A program made the translations under genes and the position numbers. The notes beneath the pieces were generated by a model that worked only from the letters and a program-made list of their open reading frames with translations, had not been told where the DNA came from and did not search any database. A stretch of DNA of 64,000 bases, from the NCBI GenBank assembly GCA_027487865.1, contig JAIYCT010000003.1, positions 310,001-374,000 of the forward strand, written 5' to 3'. This DNA is from Microbacteriaceae bacterium (lineage in GTDB: Bacteria; Actinomycetota; Actinomycetes; Actinomycetales; Microbacteriaceae). Positions 17,658 to 27,951 of the stretch are shown piece by piece (position 1 is the stretch's first letter; every line of letters begins with the position of its first letter).

Positions 17658-18833
17658 GTGGGAGTGAATCTTCGAGTAAAAATTGAAAAAGTTGCCCACG
17701 GTGGAGTTTTTGTAGCTCGCCACGAGGGACGAGTCATCTTTGTATCCGGTGCTATCGATGGCGAAGTCGTCGATGTTGAGGTCACCGAAGATTCCGGAAA
17801 GTTTCTGCGCGCCACAGTCACAAACGTGGTGGAAGCATCTGAACACCGCAAGACGCATTTTTGGAAAGCAGCCCGCGAGGGTGCCGGTGGTGCGGAGTTT
17901 GGTCACATCACCCTGGAGCACCAGCGAGAGCTGAAAAGCCAGGTGCTTGCAGAGGCACTGCAGCGCATGGCGGGACTCGAGTTTGACACCAAGGTAGAAC
18001 CTTGCCCGGGGGAAACCGATGGCTTGCGCTACCGAACCAGAGTCCAGCTCAATGTTGATGAAACCGGCACCGCAGGACCAATGAGACCTAGATCCAACGA
18101 GGCAGTCTTCACCCCAAATCTTCCGCTGGCTGTCGCAGAAATCGAAGAGCTCGGTATTCAGCTGAAAAACTGGAATGGCGTAAAGAAGATTTCTATTGCA
18201 TCCAGCTCAACCGGAGACTTGCAGTGGATGGTTGACGGCAAGCTCAATGGCTCAGAGCGTCTAATTGAGCGAGCAGCTGGCCGAACCTTTAGGTTGACCA
18301 CTGGAGCCTTCTGGCAAGTTCACAAAGAAGCTGCAAACGTTCTAACCAAATCAGTCTTTGAAGCCGCTGAGCTTTTGGAGTTTGATGCCACAAAGCCCGC
18401 CCTAGATCTTTATGCGGGTGCGGGGTTGTTTAGCGCCACCATGGCGGCGAAATACAGCTCAACCCACTTCACGGCAGTCGAGAACAGCAAGCAGGCTGTG
18501 ACCGATGGAACCAAGTCGGCAATCGATCTTTCAAACCTGAAATTTGAGAAGTCAGACGTGCTGCAATATTTGAGAATTGCAAGCGCCAAGCCTGGCAGCT
18601 TCGACACCGTTGTGCTTGACCCACCGCGCTCTGGAGCCGCCGGCAAGGTCATTGATCAGCTGGTCAAACTTCGCCCAAGAAACATCATTTATGTGGCTTG
18701 CGACCCGGTTGCCTTAGCTCGCGACCTTGGATCGCTAACAAAGGCGGGATACCAACTTAGGGGACTGAAATCCATAGACATATTCCCTCACACCCACCAC
18801 TTTGAAGCGGTTGCTGCCCTCAGCCTTGGCTAG
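17658..18833 (+). CDS. TrmA/RumA-type class I SAM-dependent RNA m5U methyltransferase
   Basis: Methylates uridine in tRNA or rRNA. The N-terminal TRAM domain is visible as VEKVAHGG-like IEKVAHGGVFVARHEGRV, which binds RNA. The catalytic part has the SAM loop LDLYAGAGLFS, VVLDPPRSGAAG, and VACDPVALARDL, in which the Cys is the nucleophile. No CxxC iron-sulfur cluster is seen between TRAM and catalytic domain, unlike E. coli RumA. The 391-residue form starts at GTG 17658; GTG 17664 is two codons later and equally possible. It is divergent from maf across 26 bases. Confidence 0.87.
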   Translation: MGVNLRVKIEKVAHGGVFVARHEGRVIFVSGAIDGEVVDVEVTEDSGKFLRATVTNVVEASEHRKTHFWKAAREGAGGAEFGHITLEHQRELKSQVLAEALQRMAGLEFDTKVEPCPGETDGLRYRTRVQLNVDETGTAGPMRPRSNEAVFTPNLPLAVAEIEELGIQLKNWNGVKKISIASSSTGDLQWMVDGKLNGSERLIERAAGRTFRLTTGAFWQVHKEAANVLTKSVFEAAELLEFDATKPALDLYAGAGLFSATMAAKYSSTHFTAVENSKQAVTDGTKSAIDLSNLKFEKSDVLQYLRIASAKPGSFDTVVLDPPRSGAAGKVIDQLVKLRPRNIIYVACDPVALARDLGSLTKAGYQLRGLKSIDIFPHTHHFEAVAALSLG

Positions 18834-18856
18834 CCACGGTTGAGTAAGCTGCGGCG

Positions 18857-19021
18857 GTGCGCTTTGGATTGACGCGCTCTGACTCGCCAGATTTGTTTAG
18901 TCGACTTACAAAGTTGACGGGCGGATCTAAAGATCACGCCCATCCAAATCCCCCACGGTTTGGCACATTCTTCGAGCACCCTTTTTGCAATCGGAAGAAC
19001 ACTTCCATTAAACGGAGTTAG
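18857..19021 (+). CDS. Possible 54-residue protein of unknown function
   Basis: In the 241-base gap between the methyltransferase and accE a plus-strand frame of 54 codons opens with GTG 18857, translating MRFGLTRSDSPDLFSRLTKL and continuing with a His/Pro-rich part (DHAHPNPPRFG) and a basic tail. TAAGCT (18845-18850) lies six bases before the GTG, the same spacing as other leaderless starts here. I do not recognise the sequence. A hairpin (18919-18941, GGGCG-GATC/GATC-ACGCCC) falls inside it and could instead be part of a terminator for the upstream gene. Coding is uncertain. Confidence 0.3.
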   Translation: MRFGLTRSDSPDLFSRLTKLTGGSKDHAHPNPPRFGTFFEHPFCNRKNTSIKRS

Positions 19022-19074
19022 TAACTGAATGGGTGTTTAGTAATCCGATTGTTACCTACCACTTTGGATACGAA

Positions 19075-19302
19075 CTAAAGAGCTGGCCTGGAAGAGGAGT
19101 GCCAATTTGACGACATATCGCCTCGTAAAACGCCCTGGTTTTTGTGCCAAGAGGAACTCGGCTTACCAACGGCAATTCGCCCGAGTCTGCGTGATTCCAA
19201 AATAGCCGCAGTGACAACTGCAACTGCAGCTGCTTGATCCTCAGCGTCGCCACCGGTGACAGAAAGCAGCTGCTGAATTTCTTCTTCCGAATAAATCTTC
19301 AT
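19075..19302 (-). CDS. accE: Acyl-CoA carboxylase epsilon subunit
   Basis: A 75-residue protein whose ATG overlaps the carboxyltransferase stop by one base. Actinobacterial acyl-CoA carboxylases need a small epsilon subunit to hold alpha and beta subunits together. The sequence fits the family: an N-terminal acidic stretch, a helix EDQAAAVAVVTAAILESRRL, then a conserved Trp segment SSSWHKNQGVLRGD resembling the family's SxWxxRxRLLR ending. Position and length are decisive, since the family is poorly conserved. Confidence 0.75.
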   Translation of the reverse strand: MKIYSEEEIQQLLSVTGGDAEDQAAAVAVVTAAILESRRLGRIAVGKPSSSWHKNQGVLRGDMSSNWHSSSRPAL

Positions 19303-20891
19303 TACAGCGGAATGTTTCCGTGCTTTTTCGGAGGCAAGCTCGCTCGCTTGGTCTTGAGTGCTCTGAGCGAGCGAATCACTGCGGTTCTGGTGGCAGCCGG
19401 TTCGATGATGCCGTCTAGCTCACCACGCTCTGCAGCCAAAAACGGGCTGGCAACGTTGTAGGTGTATTCCTTGGCTAGCTGGTCTCTGACCTTGGCGATG
19501 TCCAGACCCTGCTCTTCGGCTTCGCGAATCTTGTCGCGGAACAAGATATTTACTGCTCCCTGACCACCCATTACCGCGATTTCTGCGGTTGGCCACGCCA
19601 GGTTGATGTCCGCTCCAAGTTGCTTGGAGCCCATAACGATGTAGGCGCCACCGTAAGCCTTGCGGGTGATTACGGTAACCAGCGGAACTGTTGCCTCGGC
19701 GTATGCGTAAAGCAATTTGGCACCGCGGCGAATCACACCCGCCCACTCCTGGTCGGTTCCAGGAAGGTATCCAGGAACATCGACCAGGGTCAAAATTGGA
19801 ATTGAGAATGCATCGCAGAATCTAACAAATCGAGCCGCCTTTTCACCGGCATCGATGTTTAGGGTTCCGGCCATTTGCTTTGGCTGGTTGGCCACAATAC
19901 CAACGCTAGAGCCATCGATTCGAGCAAAACCAATCAGGATGTTTGGCGCGTAAAGCGGCTGAACCTCTAAGAATTCACCCTCGTCGACCAGTGCCTCAAT
20001 GATGGTGTGCATGTCATACGGCTGGTTTGGGGAATCCGGAATGATGGTGTTGAGCTTGATGTCCGCCTCGGTGATTTCGAGTTCGGTGTCGGACTGGTAG
20101 GTCACGGTCTCGGAGAGATTGTTCTCCGGCAAATAGCCAATCAGCGACTTTACGTAGTCGAGAGCATCGGCCTCGTCGTCGGCTAGATAGTGAGCCACAC
20201 CGGAGGTTTCGTTGTGGGTGCGAGCACCACCGAGCTCCTCCATGCCAACGTCTTCACCGGTTACGGTTTTGATTACATCTGGCCCGGTTACGAACATGTT
20301 TGAGGTCTTATCAACCATGATCACAAAATCCGTTAGCGCTGGGGAGTAAACCGCACCGCCGGCAGCAGGCCCCATGATGATGGAAATCTGTGGGATCACT
20401 CCAGATGCCATGGTGTTGAGCCTGAAAATCTCACCGTATTTTCCAAGGGCGATAACGCCCTCTTGAATACGAGCACCACCGGAATCCAGCATTCCAATAA
20501 GGGGCACACCGGTCTTGATGGCAAGTTCCATGATCTTGATGATCTTGTTTCCAGCGGTCTCACCCAGTGACCCACCAAAAATCGTGAAGTCCTGCGAGTA
20601 AACCGCAACCTGGCGGCCGTGAATGGTGCCAATTCCGGTAACAACCGAGTCGCCATAAGGACGCTTGGCGTCCATTCCAAAAGCTGTCGAGCGGTGGCGA
20701 ACATATTCGTCAACCTCAACAAAACTGCCGGCATCAAGCAGCATTTCAATGCGCTCGCGAGCGGTGTTCTTACCCTTGGCGTGCTGCTTTTCTTTGGCGT
20801 TGTCTCCCGCGCTGACCACAGCCTCGTGGTAACGAGCCTTTAGGTCGGCAAGTTTGCCAGCGGTGGTGGAAAGGTCAGGGGTCTTGGACAC
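19302..20891 (-). CDS. accD: Acyl-CoA carboxylase beta subunit (carboxyltransferase; AccD5/PccB type)
   Basis: A 529-residue carboxyltransferase that moves CO2 from biotin to acetyl- or propionyl-CoA. It shows both crotonase-like halves: the N-terminal half has [12 protein letters not shown] and [16 protein letters not shown], the oxyanion region for biotin; the C-terminal half has [15 protein letters not shown] and the acyl-CoA region [20 protein letters not shown] 20891 is preceded by GGAG at five bases. It is translationally coupled to accE and divergent from birA, which biotinylates its partner. Whether acetyl- or propionyl-CoA is preferred cannot be read from the sequence alone. Confidence 0.93.
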   Translation of the reverse strand: MSKTPDLSTTAGKLADLKARYHEAVVSAGDNAKEKQHAKGKNTARERIEMLLDAGSFVEVDEYVRHRSTAFGMDAKRPYGDSVVTGIGTIHGRQVAVYSQDFTIFGGSLGETAGNKIIKIMELAIKTGVPLIGMLDSGGARIQEGVIALGKYGEIFRLNTMASGVIPQISIIMGPAAGGAVYSPALTDFVIMVDKTSNMFVTGPDVIKTVTGEDVGMEELGGARTHNETSGVAHYLADDEADALDYVKSLIGYLPENNLSETVTYQSDTELEITEADIKLNTIIPDSPNQPYDMHTIIEALVDEGEFLEVQPLYAPNILIGFARIDGSSVGIVANQPKQMAGTLNIDAGEKAARFVRFCDAFSIPILTLVDVPGYLPGTDQEWAGVIRRGAKLLYAYAEATVPLVTVITRKAYGGAYIVMGSKQLGADINLAWPTAEIAVMGGQGAVNILFRDKIREAEEQGLDIAKVRDQLAKEYTYNVASPFLAAERGELDGIIEPAATRTAVIRSLRALKTKRASLPPKKHGNIPL

Positions 20892-21018
20892 AAATTCTCC
20901 TTAGGTGCTTGCCTACTTTATCCAGCTTCTAGGCAGTACTACTTGAACAATACCTACAAGCAAACGCCAAATTCATCGTAGATAGCTACAATTTTGCCGG
21001 TTGCGATACGGTTTTAGG

Positions 21019-21762
21019 GTGTCTTTATATCAAACTGCCTCAGTCGTAAACCGATTAATCGAGCTCGATACGGTCGACTCCACCAACCTAGAACTTGCGC
21101 GCCTAACGAAAACCGGGCATTTAGAAAACTTCAGCCTGGTGGTTGCCCACACTCAAACCGCAGGCATGGGCCGCTTAGGTCGCAATTGGGTATCTGAACC
21201 CGGGTCCAGCATTTCGGCTTCTTTGTACCTGACCTCGAAGCACACCAAAGACCTGGGTTGGGCGACTTTGATTGCTGCAGTCTCAATTCGATCTGCGATT
21301 GCGGAGCTGGTGAGTAATGAGGTTTTGGTGAAGTGGCCGAATGACGTGCTGGTTGATGGTAAAAAGATCAGCGGAATCCTCGCTCAGATTCAGCCTGATA
21401 GCTCTCTGATTCTTGGATTTGGCTTAAACCTAAAGGCTCAGCAAGGCGCTCCTGAAACTGCCACCGCACTAGATCTGCTCGGCGTCCACAAAACTTTCGA
21501 TGAGGTTTTACACTCCGTGGTGCGCAACTTCCGAGTGCGCTGGGCGATTTTTGAGGCTGACCCGCAGGTGGCAATCACTAAGACCAGAGGCGAATTACTT
21601 CAGGCTTCCGCAACAATTGGAAAGAACGTAAGAGCGGAACTTCCAGGCGGTGGCGAGGTGTTTGGAGTGGCCAAGGACATCGATCGCGAGGGCCGTTTGG
21701 TAATCCATACCCCTGAACCAGTCGTGGTGTCAGCCGCAGACGTCTGGCATCTGCGAAACTAG
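21019..21762 (+). CDS. birA: Biotin-[acetyl-CoA carboxylase] ligase
   Basis: Attaches biotin to the carrier domain of acyl-CoA carboxylase through biotinyl-AMP. The catalytic domain has VDSTNLELARL, GMGRLGRNWVS (the biotin loop, usually GRGRxxR), SISASLYL and VKWPNDVLVDGKKISGIL with the catalytic Lys, then a C-terminal SH3-like part. The N-terminal DNA-binding helix-turn-helix of bifunctional BirA is absent, so it is not a repressor. GTG 21019 is preferred for start; TTG 21001 is eight bases after a TACAAT box (20987-20992) and could be used too. purK follows 19 bases later. Confidence 0.9.
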   Translation: MSLYQTASVVNRLIELDTVDSTNLELARLTKTGHLENFSLVVAHTQTAGMGRLGRNWVSEPGSSISASLYLTSKHTKDLGWATLIAAVSIRSAIAELVSNEVLVKWPNDVLVDGKKISGILAQIQPDSSLILGFGLNLKAQQGAPETATALDLLGVHKTFDEVLHSVVRNFRVRWAIFEADPQVAITKTRGELLQASATIGKNVRAELPGGGEVFGVAKDIDREGRLVIHTPEPVVVSAADVWHLRN

Positions 21763-21781
21763 AGCCCTGAAAGAGGTGGGC

Positions 21782-22906
21782 ATGCCAGTTGTTGGAGTTA
21801 TAGGCGCTGGTCAGCTTGCCCGAATGATGCAACCGGCCGCAATTGCTCTGGGGATTGGCATCAAAGTGTTTGCGGAGAGCGAAGGCTCTTCCGCGCACCA
21901 GGCGGTTACCAAGGTTGGCGACATAAACGATTTTGCCCAACTGCTCGAATTCTCGAAAACGGTAGATGTAATCACCTTCGATCACGAGCACGTTCCAACC
22001 GCCATTCTCGAGCAGCTAGAAGCTGCCGGAGTATCTGTCCGCCCGGGCCCAAATGCTCTAAAGCACGCTCAAAACAAGCTAACAATGCGTCGCAAGCTCG
22101 CTGAACTTGGACTGCCTCAACCGATTTGGCAGGCGGCAAAAACCGAATCTGAAATTGCTAACTTTTTGCAAAATCACGGCCCCAAGATTGTGGTGAAAAC
22201 CCCAATCGGTGGCTATGACGGCAAGGGTGTTCGAGTCGTATCGGCTGTCGCAGATGTGCGCGACTGGCTCGAAAACATCTCGCAATTTGGCGGCGAGCTG
22301 TTGCTTGAGGAAAAGGTTGATTTCGTCACCGAACTAGCTCAACTGTTTGCGCGAAGCCCCAGTGGCGAGTTCAACGCTTGGCCGCTGGTTGAAACCCACC
22401 AGCAAGCTGGCGTCTGCGCTGAGGTAATTGCTCCTGCTCAAGAGATTGCTCTTCATCCAAAAGCCCTAAGCATCGCAAAGCAAATTTCTGATGGCCTGGG
22501 AGTTGTTGGAGTCATGGCCGTTGAGCTCTTTAGGGCCAGAAATGGCGAAATTTTAGTAAACGAACTTGCGATGCGCCCGCACAACTCTGGCCACTTCTCT
22601 ATCGATGCATCCGTAACATCGCAGTTTGAACAGCACCTAAGGGCGGTCTTGGATCTGCCACTTGGTGCTAGCGGCATCACCTCAAAATTTGCCGTAATGA
22701 TCAACCTGTTGGGTGTTGATTCAGAGAATGACTTTGTCCAGCACTATCCAAAGGCGATGGAGCGTTTCCCACACGTGAAATTTCACATGTATGAAAAATC
22801 CCCGAGACTAGGACGCAAGATGGGGCACCTAACGCTGCAGGGAAATGATCTTGATCAACTATTGGCGGATGGTCGCGCCTGCAGAGATTTGCTTTACAAC
22901 CGCTAA
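21782..22906 (+). CDS. purK: N5-carboxyaminoimidazole ribonucleotide synthase PurK
   Basis: ATP-grasp enzyme of purine synthesis that turns AIR plus bicarbonate into N5-CAIR. The opening is VVGVIGAGQLARMMQPAA, the glycine-rich ATP loop is KTPIGGYDGKGVRVV, and NELAMRPHNSGHFSIDA carries the metal and substrate ligands. ATG 21782 has AGAGG five bases before it; the GTG two codons earlier falls inside that site. At 374 residues it is of normal length. purE follows after 20 bases with its own ribosome site. Confidence 0.95.
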   Translation: MPVVGVIGAGQLARMMQPAAIALGIGIKVFAESEGSSAHQAVTKVGDINDFAQLLEFSKTVDVITFDHEHVPTAILEQLEAAGVSVRPGPNALKHAQNKLTMRRKLAELGLPQPIWQAAKTESEIANFLQNHGPKIVVKTPIGGYDGKGVRVVSAVADVRDWLENISQFGGELLLEEKVDFVTELAQLFARSPSGEFNAWPLVETHQQAGVCAEVIAPAQEIALHPKALSIAKQISDGLGVVGVMAVELFRARNGEILVNELAMRPHNSGHFSIDASVTSQFEQHLRAVLDLPLGASGITSKFAVMINLLGVDSENDFVQHYPKAMERFPHVKFHMYEKSPRLGRKMGHLTLQGNDLDQLLADGRACRDLLYNR

Positions 22907-22926
22907 ATTGACCCTGGGAGGTTGCA

Positions 22927-23415
22927 ATGAAGACTGTCGCAATAGTCATGGGATCTGATTCCGACTGGCGAGTATTGCAAGATGCTTCGCTTACGCTCAA
23001 GGAGTTTGGCGTTGAGCATGAAGTCGAGGTACTAAGTGCTCACCGCACCCCGGAGCGCATGATCGAGTGGGGCAAGGCCGCCGCCGATCGCGGCGTGAAA
23101 GTTGTAATTGCTGGAGCAGGCGGCGCAGCTCACCTACCGGGCATGCTCGCCTCGGTAACCTCACTTCCTGTTATTGGAGTGCCGATTGCGCTCAGCCAGT
23201 TGGAAGGCATGGACTCACTGCTGTCGATCGTGCAGATGCCAGCAGGTGTTCCGGTGGCAACGGTCTCAATCGACGGTGCCAAAAATGCCGCACTTTTGGC
23301 GGTAAGAATTCTCGGGGCTAACGATGCCGACCTTCGAACCCAACTGGATGCTCACCGAGTTGATCTAGCAAACACGGTGGAGATCAAAAACAACAACCTC
23401 AAGAACAGCCTCTAA
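22927..23415 (+). CDS. purE: N5-carboxyaminoimidazole ribonucleotide mutase PurE
   Basis: Rearranges N5-CAIR to CAIR. The 162-residue class I PurE has MGSDSDW (phosphate loop), [11 protein letters not shown] with the catalytic His, [18 protein letters not shown] and [26 protein letters not shown] is placed eight bases before ATG 22927. It works in sequence with PurK, and the two are co-transcribed. Confidence 0.96.
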   Translation: MKTVAIVMGSDSDWRVLQDASLTLKEFGVEHEVEVLSAHRTPERMIEWGKAAADRGVKVVIAGAGGAAHLPGMLASVTSLPVIGVPIALSQLEGMDSLLSIVQMPAGVPVATVSIDGAKNAALLAVRILGANDADLRTQLDAHRVDLANTVEIKNNNLKNSL

Positions 23416-23499
23416 GCCCAGCAATTTAGCCCAAACCGCTTGTTGCTCAGGGTTTTCTAAGCCAAGCAACCTAGGGTTGAAAGCGTTTGGAGGTGAGGC

Positions 23500-24015
23500 A
23501 TGCGCAATTTCGCGAGAACTTTGGCGGTCGCCGCAGTTTTGCTCACCCTGACCGGCTGCAGCATCTTCTACCCAAACTGGGGTGCAACTTCTCTGCCAGA
23601 GCCAGTTACCGAATCTGAGACTGTGGCCCCGGAAGAAACCCCGACTGCAGAACAAACTGACGCGGCCCCGGAAGAAACTCCGACGCCAGAGGAAACCAAA
23701 GAGCCAGTAGTTCGTAAAGAGGTCGCCGTCGAGATCATCATGGCTGTCCCAGAGCCTTCGATCGGAGTCTTTACGGTTGTGGCGCAGATACCTAACCTGA
23801 GCGAGACCGGCGGCAAGTGCATCTTTACCTACCTTGGGAATGGCGTTACCAAAACCATGGAAGTCAAGGCCGAGCCAAGCAGTGACTACACCCAGTGCTT
23901 CCCAATCGAATTCCCTTTGAAGAATCTGCCTTCTGGCAACGGGGTGGTGACCGTTAGCTATGAATCCGAGGGGCACTTTGGGATATCCGCCCCAACCTCG
24001 GTGGTGATTGGCTAA
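23500..24015 (+). CDS. Secreted lipoprotein with Pro/Glu/Thr-rich linker, unknown function
   Basis: A 171-residue protein. A lipoprotein signal ([20 protein letters not shown], lipobox LTGC) is followed by an acidic linker containing a repeated PEETPT element (about residues 45-70) and then a compact domain of about 100 residues with two Cys ([10 protein letters not shown] and [11 protein letters not shown]) that could pair. That domain looks like a small beta sandwich. GGAGGTGAGG precedes ATG 23500. The stop overlaps the start of the LysM protein by one base, so the two exported proteins are probably made together and may act at the same surface site. I do not recognise the domain. Confidence 0.75.
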   Translation: MRNFARTLAVAAVLLTLTGCSIFYPNWGATSLPEPVTESETVAPEETPTAEQTDAAPEETPTPEETKEPVVRKEVAVEIIMAVPEPSIGVFTVVAQIPNLSETGGKCIFTYLGNGVTKTMEVKAEPSSDYTQCFPIEFPLKNLPSGNGVVTVSYESEGHFGISAPTSVVIG

Positions 24016-26951
24016 TGCGCAAGCTCCTTGGTGCCTTTTCTGCCATTGCGCTTATTGCAGCGAGTCTGGTGGTTCAGCCAACTGTTCAAACCCCAGCTGA
24101 AGCCGCCCCATCTGCCAGCACCTTTGACCCAGGTCTCATTGTTAGCGACAGCGTTTTCTACGACTTTGGCACCATGACCGTTCCGCAAATTCAAGCTTTC
24201 TTGGATTCTCGGGTTGCTGAATGTCGCGCCACAAATCCGGCTATCGACTGCTTGAAAAACATCAAGGTCGACATCCCAGAGACCCCTGCAACAGGCCCAA
24301 CTGAAGTTGGTCCCTGTAAGGCGATTTCGGCGAAGGCCGGGGCTAGCGCGGCTGAAGTTATTCATGCCATCTCGAACGCCTGCGGTATTAATCCAAAAGT
24401 CTTCATCGTCACCTTGCAAAAGGAACAGGCGCTGGTCACCTCGACTAAGCCAACCGAATACATGTATCGCGCAGCCATGGGCTTTGGCTGCCCAGATAGC
24501 GACCCCGGCATTTGCGGCAAGGTGTTCACCGGCTTGTTCAACCAGCTCTACAAGGCAGCCAGACAGTTCCGCTGGTATGGAAACCCTGCGGGATCATTCA
24601 CCTACTGGAAGCCGGGCCGCACTGTTGCGATGCGATTTAATCCAAAGGCATCCTGCGGTACCAAGAGCTTTGAACTCAAAAGCCAAGCCACCGCAAACCT
24701 TTACTACTACACGCCATACACCCCCAACGAGGCTGCGCTAAAGAACCTCTATGGTTCCGGCGACTCCTGCTCGGCATACGGAAATAGAAACTTCTGGCGC
24801 TTTTTCCACGACTGGTTCGGATCTCCCATCGGTGGCAGTTACCTATTGAAATCCAGCACCAGCGAAACCTATTTGATTGTCGACAATCTCAGGTATCGAG
24901 TATCCGACACCAGGCTTTTGGCGTCCGTTCGACCGCTTGGCCCACAGGGTGAAATCTCTCAGGCATACCTGGAGAGCTTTGAGAATAAGGGCGATTTATA
25001 TCAGCTTGTGAAGCGAGCCAGCACGACTGAGTTTTGGCTTTTGGTTGACGGAAAACGCTACTCGCTTACCGACTGCAACCTAGCCAAGCAGTACGGCCTC
25101 AACTGTGATCTCGCCACCAGCCTCACCGAATCACAATTGAGCCTGTTTATTCAAGGTGGTGCGCTAACCCGTTTGGTACTTACCCCAGAAGGCGCAAAGT
25201 TCTGGATCGAAAACGGTACTCGCCGCGCTGTGGTTGACGATTTGGCTTTGAACGCAGTTGGTGGCCAGAGCATTAGCTCGAGCCCATTGGTTATCGAGCA
25301 GGTTATGTCGTTGCTTCCCGGTGAACCCCTAGCCAGTGACCTAACTGTGTTTGGGCTCTCAGCAACCGATGACGTCGCTGTGGCGTTTGGTGGAAAGAGC
25401 TATCGAATCTCCGCTTCACTTGCAAGTTCAATCGGGCTGAATAAGTTCTTCACCGTATCGAAGGTAGAGATTGATCAGAAGCTGGTCGCTACCAGCTCTG
25501 GAATCGTGCGCGGGTTTGTTGCAAACCCTGCCGGTGAGAACTTTGTGCTTACTGAAAATGGAAAGTTGCCGGTCGCAGATCCTGCGAACTGGACCACCCA
25601 GGTCAGCACACTGCCGAATGAGCTAATAAACAAATTCCCTACCGTAAACGGCTCACTAGCCGCCCCAGCGGTTGTTGCCAGCGCCGGCAATAAGCTCTCC
25701 TACTTCGTGCAGGGAGCTCAGCGGCGAGCAGTTGCCGATAAGTCCATGACCGAAAGATTCCTGACTCTGCTATCGCAGCCAAAGGCAATCACCTTGCCGC
25801 TATCCGCGATCAATACCGTTGAGAGCGTCGGTAATGGATTGGCTCCAGGTTCTTTGGTCAAGGCCAGTGGTACCAGCACCATCTACCTGGTTGATGACCT
25901 AACCCGCAAGGTGAAGCTGGCCTCCGAGGCCCACGCGAAAAATGTCTCCGACTCCAAGATTTTTACCATCGACAAATCAGAGGTTTCCAGCCTTCAGACT
26001 AGGAGTGGATTCACTTCCATCAAGGTTCAGTGCGATGGCTCCACCTACCTGATTGATCGCGGAACGCTGTATCCAATCTCGGCTGCTGGAGCCGAGGAGT
26101 TCCCAGGCAAGCCATTCCCACTAGCGGTCTCCACCTGTGCAGGTCTAAAGGTTGCAAGTAAGCCGGTGGGACAGTTCCTCAGAGACGCTAAAGGTGGACT
26201 GTTCTTCGTCGAAAACGGCACCAGAAGCAAAATCAAGAATTGGGCTCAGTTCGGAAGCCTCAGGGGCGAAGGCCCAGGTTACATAGAGGCGTCTGACTAC
26301 TTCGCTTCTAAGGTCCAGGCTAGCGGAACTGCTCCTGCGACCGCAGTGCTCGCGTCATTGGAGAACACCCCAACTGGCGTCTTTGACGACTTCACCTTCT
26401 TGGGATCGGTGCCGGTTGTGACAACCCCAACCGTTTCGCCAACGCCAAAGCCAACCAGTTCAGCAACGGCTTCTCCTAAGCCGACGCCAAAGCCAACCAG
26501 TTCAGCAACGGCTTCTCCTAAGCCGACTCCAAAGCCAACCAGTTCAGCAACGGCTTCCCCTAAGCCAACTCCTACTCCAACTGCGAGCCCAAAACCAACG
26601 AGCTCACCAACGGCTTCTGCTGTAGTCAGCTACAAAGTGGTATCGGGAGACACGCTTGGGTCGATTGCAACCAAGTTCGGTGTCACGGTGGCGAGAATTC
26701 AAGCGGCCAATGCTCTGGGGACTTCGACGGTGATAAAGATCGGTCAGGTTCTAAAGATCCCTACCTCAGCAACTACCTCTCCCGCCGTCACCACATCACC
26801 GGTAGTCAAGACCTACACGGTGAAATCGGGTGACACATTGTGGGGGATTGCTTCCAAGCTTGGGGTCAGTGCCACAGCCCTTGCTGAATTGAATGGAATC
26901 ACGAACGCCAACCTGCTAAGGGTTGGTCAGGTGCTGAAGATTCCTAGCTAG
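24015..26951 (+). CDS. Large secreted protein with N-terminal actinobacterial surface domain, degenerate beta repeats and two LysM domains
   Basis: A 978-residue exported protein. Residues 1-31 are a signal peptide ending AEA. Residues about 35-270 form the domain known from actinobacterial proteins loosely called hemagglutinins: [63 protein letters not shown]. It resembles glucosaminidase-type folds, with a Glu in LQKEQALV. Residues about 273-800 hold roughly nine degenerate units of the type (Y/F)LxxxGxRxxV. A Pro/Thr/Ser linker with 14-residue repeats ([14 protein letters not shown]) follows, then LysM domains at about 872-915 and 934-977 ([20 protein letters not shown]) that bind peptidoglycan. 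Probably a wall-bound surface protein or hydrolase. Confidence 0.82.
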   Translation: MRKLLGAFSAIALIAASLVVQPTVQTPAEAAPSASTFDPGLIVSDSVFYDFGTMTVPQIQAFLDSRVAECRATNPAIDCLKNIKVDIPETPATGPTEVGPCKAISAKAGASAAEVIHAISNACGINPKVFIVTLQKEQALVTSTKPTEYMYRAAMGFGCPDSDPGICGKVFTGLFNQLYKAARQFRWYGNPAGSFTYWKPGRTVAMRFNPKASCGTKSFELKSQATANLYYYTPYTPNEAALKNLYGSGDSCSAYGNRNFWRFFHDWFGSPIGGSYLLKSSTSETYLIVDNLRYRVSDTRLLASVRPLGPQGEISQAYLESFENKGDLYQLVKRASTTEFWLLVDGKRYSLTDCNLAKQYGLNCDLATSLTESQLSLFIQGGALTRLVLTPEGAKFWIENGTRRAVVDDLALNAVGGQSISSSPLVIEQVMSLLPGEPLASDLTVFGLSATDDVAVAFGGKSYRISASLASSIGLNKFFTVSKVEIDQKLVATSSGIVRGFVANPAGENFVLTENGKLPVADPANWTTQVSTLPNELINKFPTVNGSLAAPAVVASAGNKLSYFVQGAQRRAVADKSMTERFLTLLSQPKAITLPLSAINTVESVGNGLAPGSLVKASGTSTIYLVDDLTRKVKLASEAHAKNVSDSKIFTIDKSEVSSLQTRSGFTSIKVQCDGSTYLIDRGTLYPISAAGAEEFPGKPFPLAVSTCAGLKVASKPVGQFLRDAKGGLFFVENGTRSKIKNWAQFGSLRGEGPGYIEASDYFASKVQASGTAPATAVLASLENTPTGVFDDFTFLGSVPVVTTPTVSPTPKPTSSATASPKPTPKPTSSATASPKPTPKPTSSATASPKPTPTPTASPKPTSSPTASAVVSYKVVSGDTLGSIATKFGVTVARIQAANALGTSTVIKIGQVLKIPTSATTSPAVTTSPVVKTYTVKSGDTLWGIASKLGVSATALAELNGITNANLLRVGQVLKIPS
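26448..26620 (+). repeat. 42-bp in-frame tandem repeats encoding a Pro/Thr/Ser linker
   Basis: Three near-identical 42-bp units begin at 26448, 26490 and 26532, each coding for [14 protein letters not shown], followed by a diverged fourth part. The units differ by only one or two bases, so they arose recently or are homogenised by slippage. They lie in the linker between the surface repeats and the LysM domains. Confidence 0.9.
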
Positions 26952-27894
26952 CATCCCAAGCGGACTGGACGATGGCTGCTAAATCGTGCTTAGTTCTAAA
27001 ACCCAAGGTTTTTTCGATGCGAGACACATCGGCCACTAGGCGAGGTGGGTCTCCAGGGCGGCGCTCGCCGATAGCAACTTCAAAATCAATGCCGCTTGCA
27101 ATCTTTAGCGCATCCAAAACCTCAATGACCGAGGCACCGATACCGGTGCCGACATTGAAGGTGCTGAACTCCTGGGCATCTTCAGCAAGGTAATCAACAG
27201 CCGCTAGGTGAGCAAGGGCCAGGTCTTCGACGTGGACATAGTCGCGAATGCAGCTGCCATCCGGAGTTGGGTAGTCGGTCCCAAATACCACCGGAGCTTT
27301 GCCGGACTTGACCGCATTGATTGCGATCGGAATTAGGTTCAGCGCTGCGGTGTCAGCGAGATCCGCGGAACCTGCACCGGCCACGTTGAAGTAACGAAGA
27401 TTCACGCCCTTAAGGCCCCAAACGGCAGCGTTTCTCACCATCATCTCGCCGATGAGCTTGGTTTGGCCGTAAGGGTTGATTGGCACACCCGGGTAATCCT
27501 CGGAAACCTTGTCAACATCTGGCATGCCGTAGGTGGCTGCAGAGGACGAGAAAACCAGCGACATAAGCTGCGCTTCGCGCATCGCAAGCAGCAAATTAGC
27601 CAGACCGCCCAAGTTTTCTAGGAAATACTCCTCGGGTTTTTGAACTGATTCGCCGACCTGTTTTCTAGCTGCCAGGTGGATCACAGAGTCGAACCGGTGC
27701 TGCTTCATAAGCTTTGCCAGCAGCTCCGGGGCATCCGCAGAGGCCAGTTCAAGTTCCACGATTGGTGAGCTAATCCGCGCCACAAGGCCTGTCGAGAGGT
27801 TATCGACTACCACGCAGGAGTGCCCGGCAGCCTCGGCAGCCCGCACGACGTGAGAGCCGATGTAGCCTGCGCCGCCTGTGACCAATAACTTCAT
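26944..27894 (-). CDS. galE: UDP-glucose 4-epimerase
   Basis: Interconverts UDP-glucose and UDP-galactose. The 316-residue extended SDR has the NAD loop [20 protein letters not shown] at its N-terminus, FSSSAATYG with the catalytic Ser, and [11 protein letters not shown] with the YxxxK pair, plus RYFNVAGAG and [15 protein letters not shown] near the end. ATG 27894 is preceded by TAACCT at exactly six bases and has no ribosome site. Its end overlaps the LysM gene by eight bases. It likely feeds surface polysaccharide synthesis together with manB, manC and the glycosyltransferase. Confidence 0.93.
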   Translation of the reverse strand: MKLLVTGGAGYIGSHVVRAAEAAGHSCVVVDNLSTGLVARISSPIVELELASADAPELLAKLMKQHRFDSVIHLAARKQVGESVQKPEEYFLENLGGLANLLLAMREAQLMSLVFSSSAATYGMPDVDKVSEDYPGVPINPYGQTKLIGEMMVRNAAVWGLKGVNLRYFNVAGAGSADLADTAALNLIPIAINAVKSGKAPVVFGTDYPTPDGSCIRDYVHVEDLALAHLAAVDYLAEDAQEFSTFNVGTGIGASVIEVLDALKIASGIDFEVAIGERRPGDPPRLVADVSRIEKTLGFRTKHDLAAIVQSAWDAS

Positions 27895-27951
27895 GACTCA
27901 AGGTTAGCTTGACACCTTATTAACAATTAGCTTCACGGCAATTAATACAAC

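Noticed and set aside
18919-18941. Intrinsic terminator after the RNA methyltransferase
   Set aside because: The stem is interrupted and no T tract follows; left as a possible hairpin only.
26448-26620. CRISPR array
   Set aside because: The repeats are contiguous, in frame and without spacers; they encode a protein linker.
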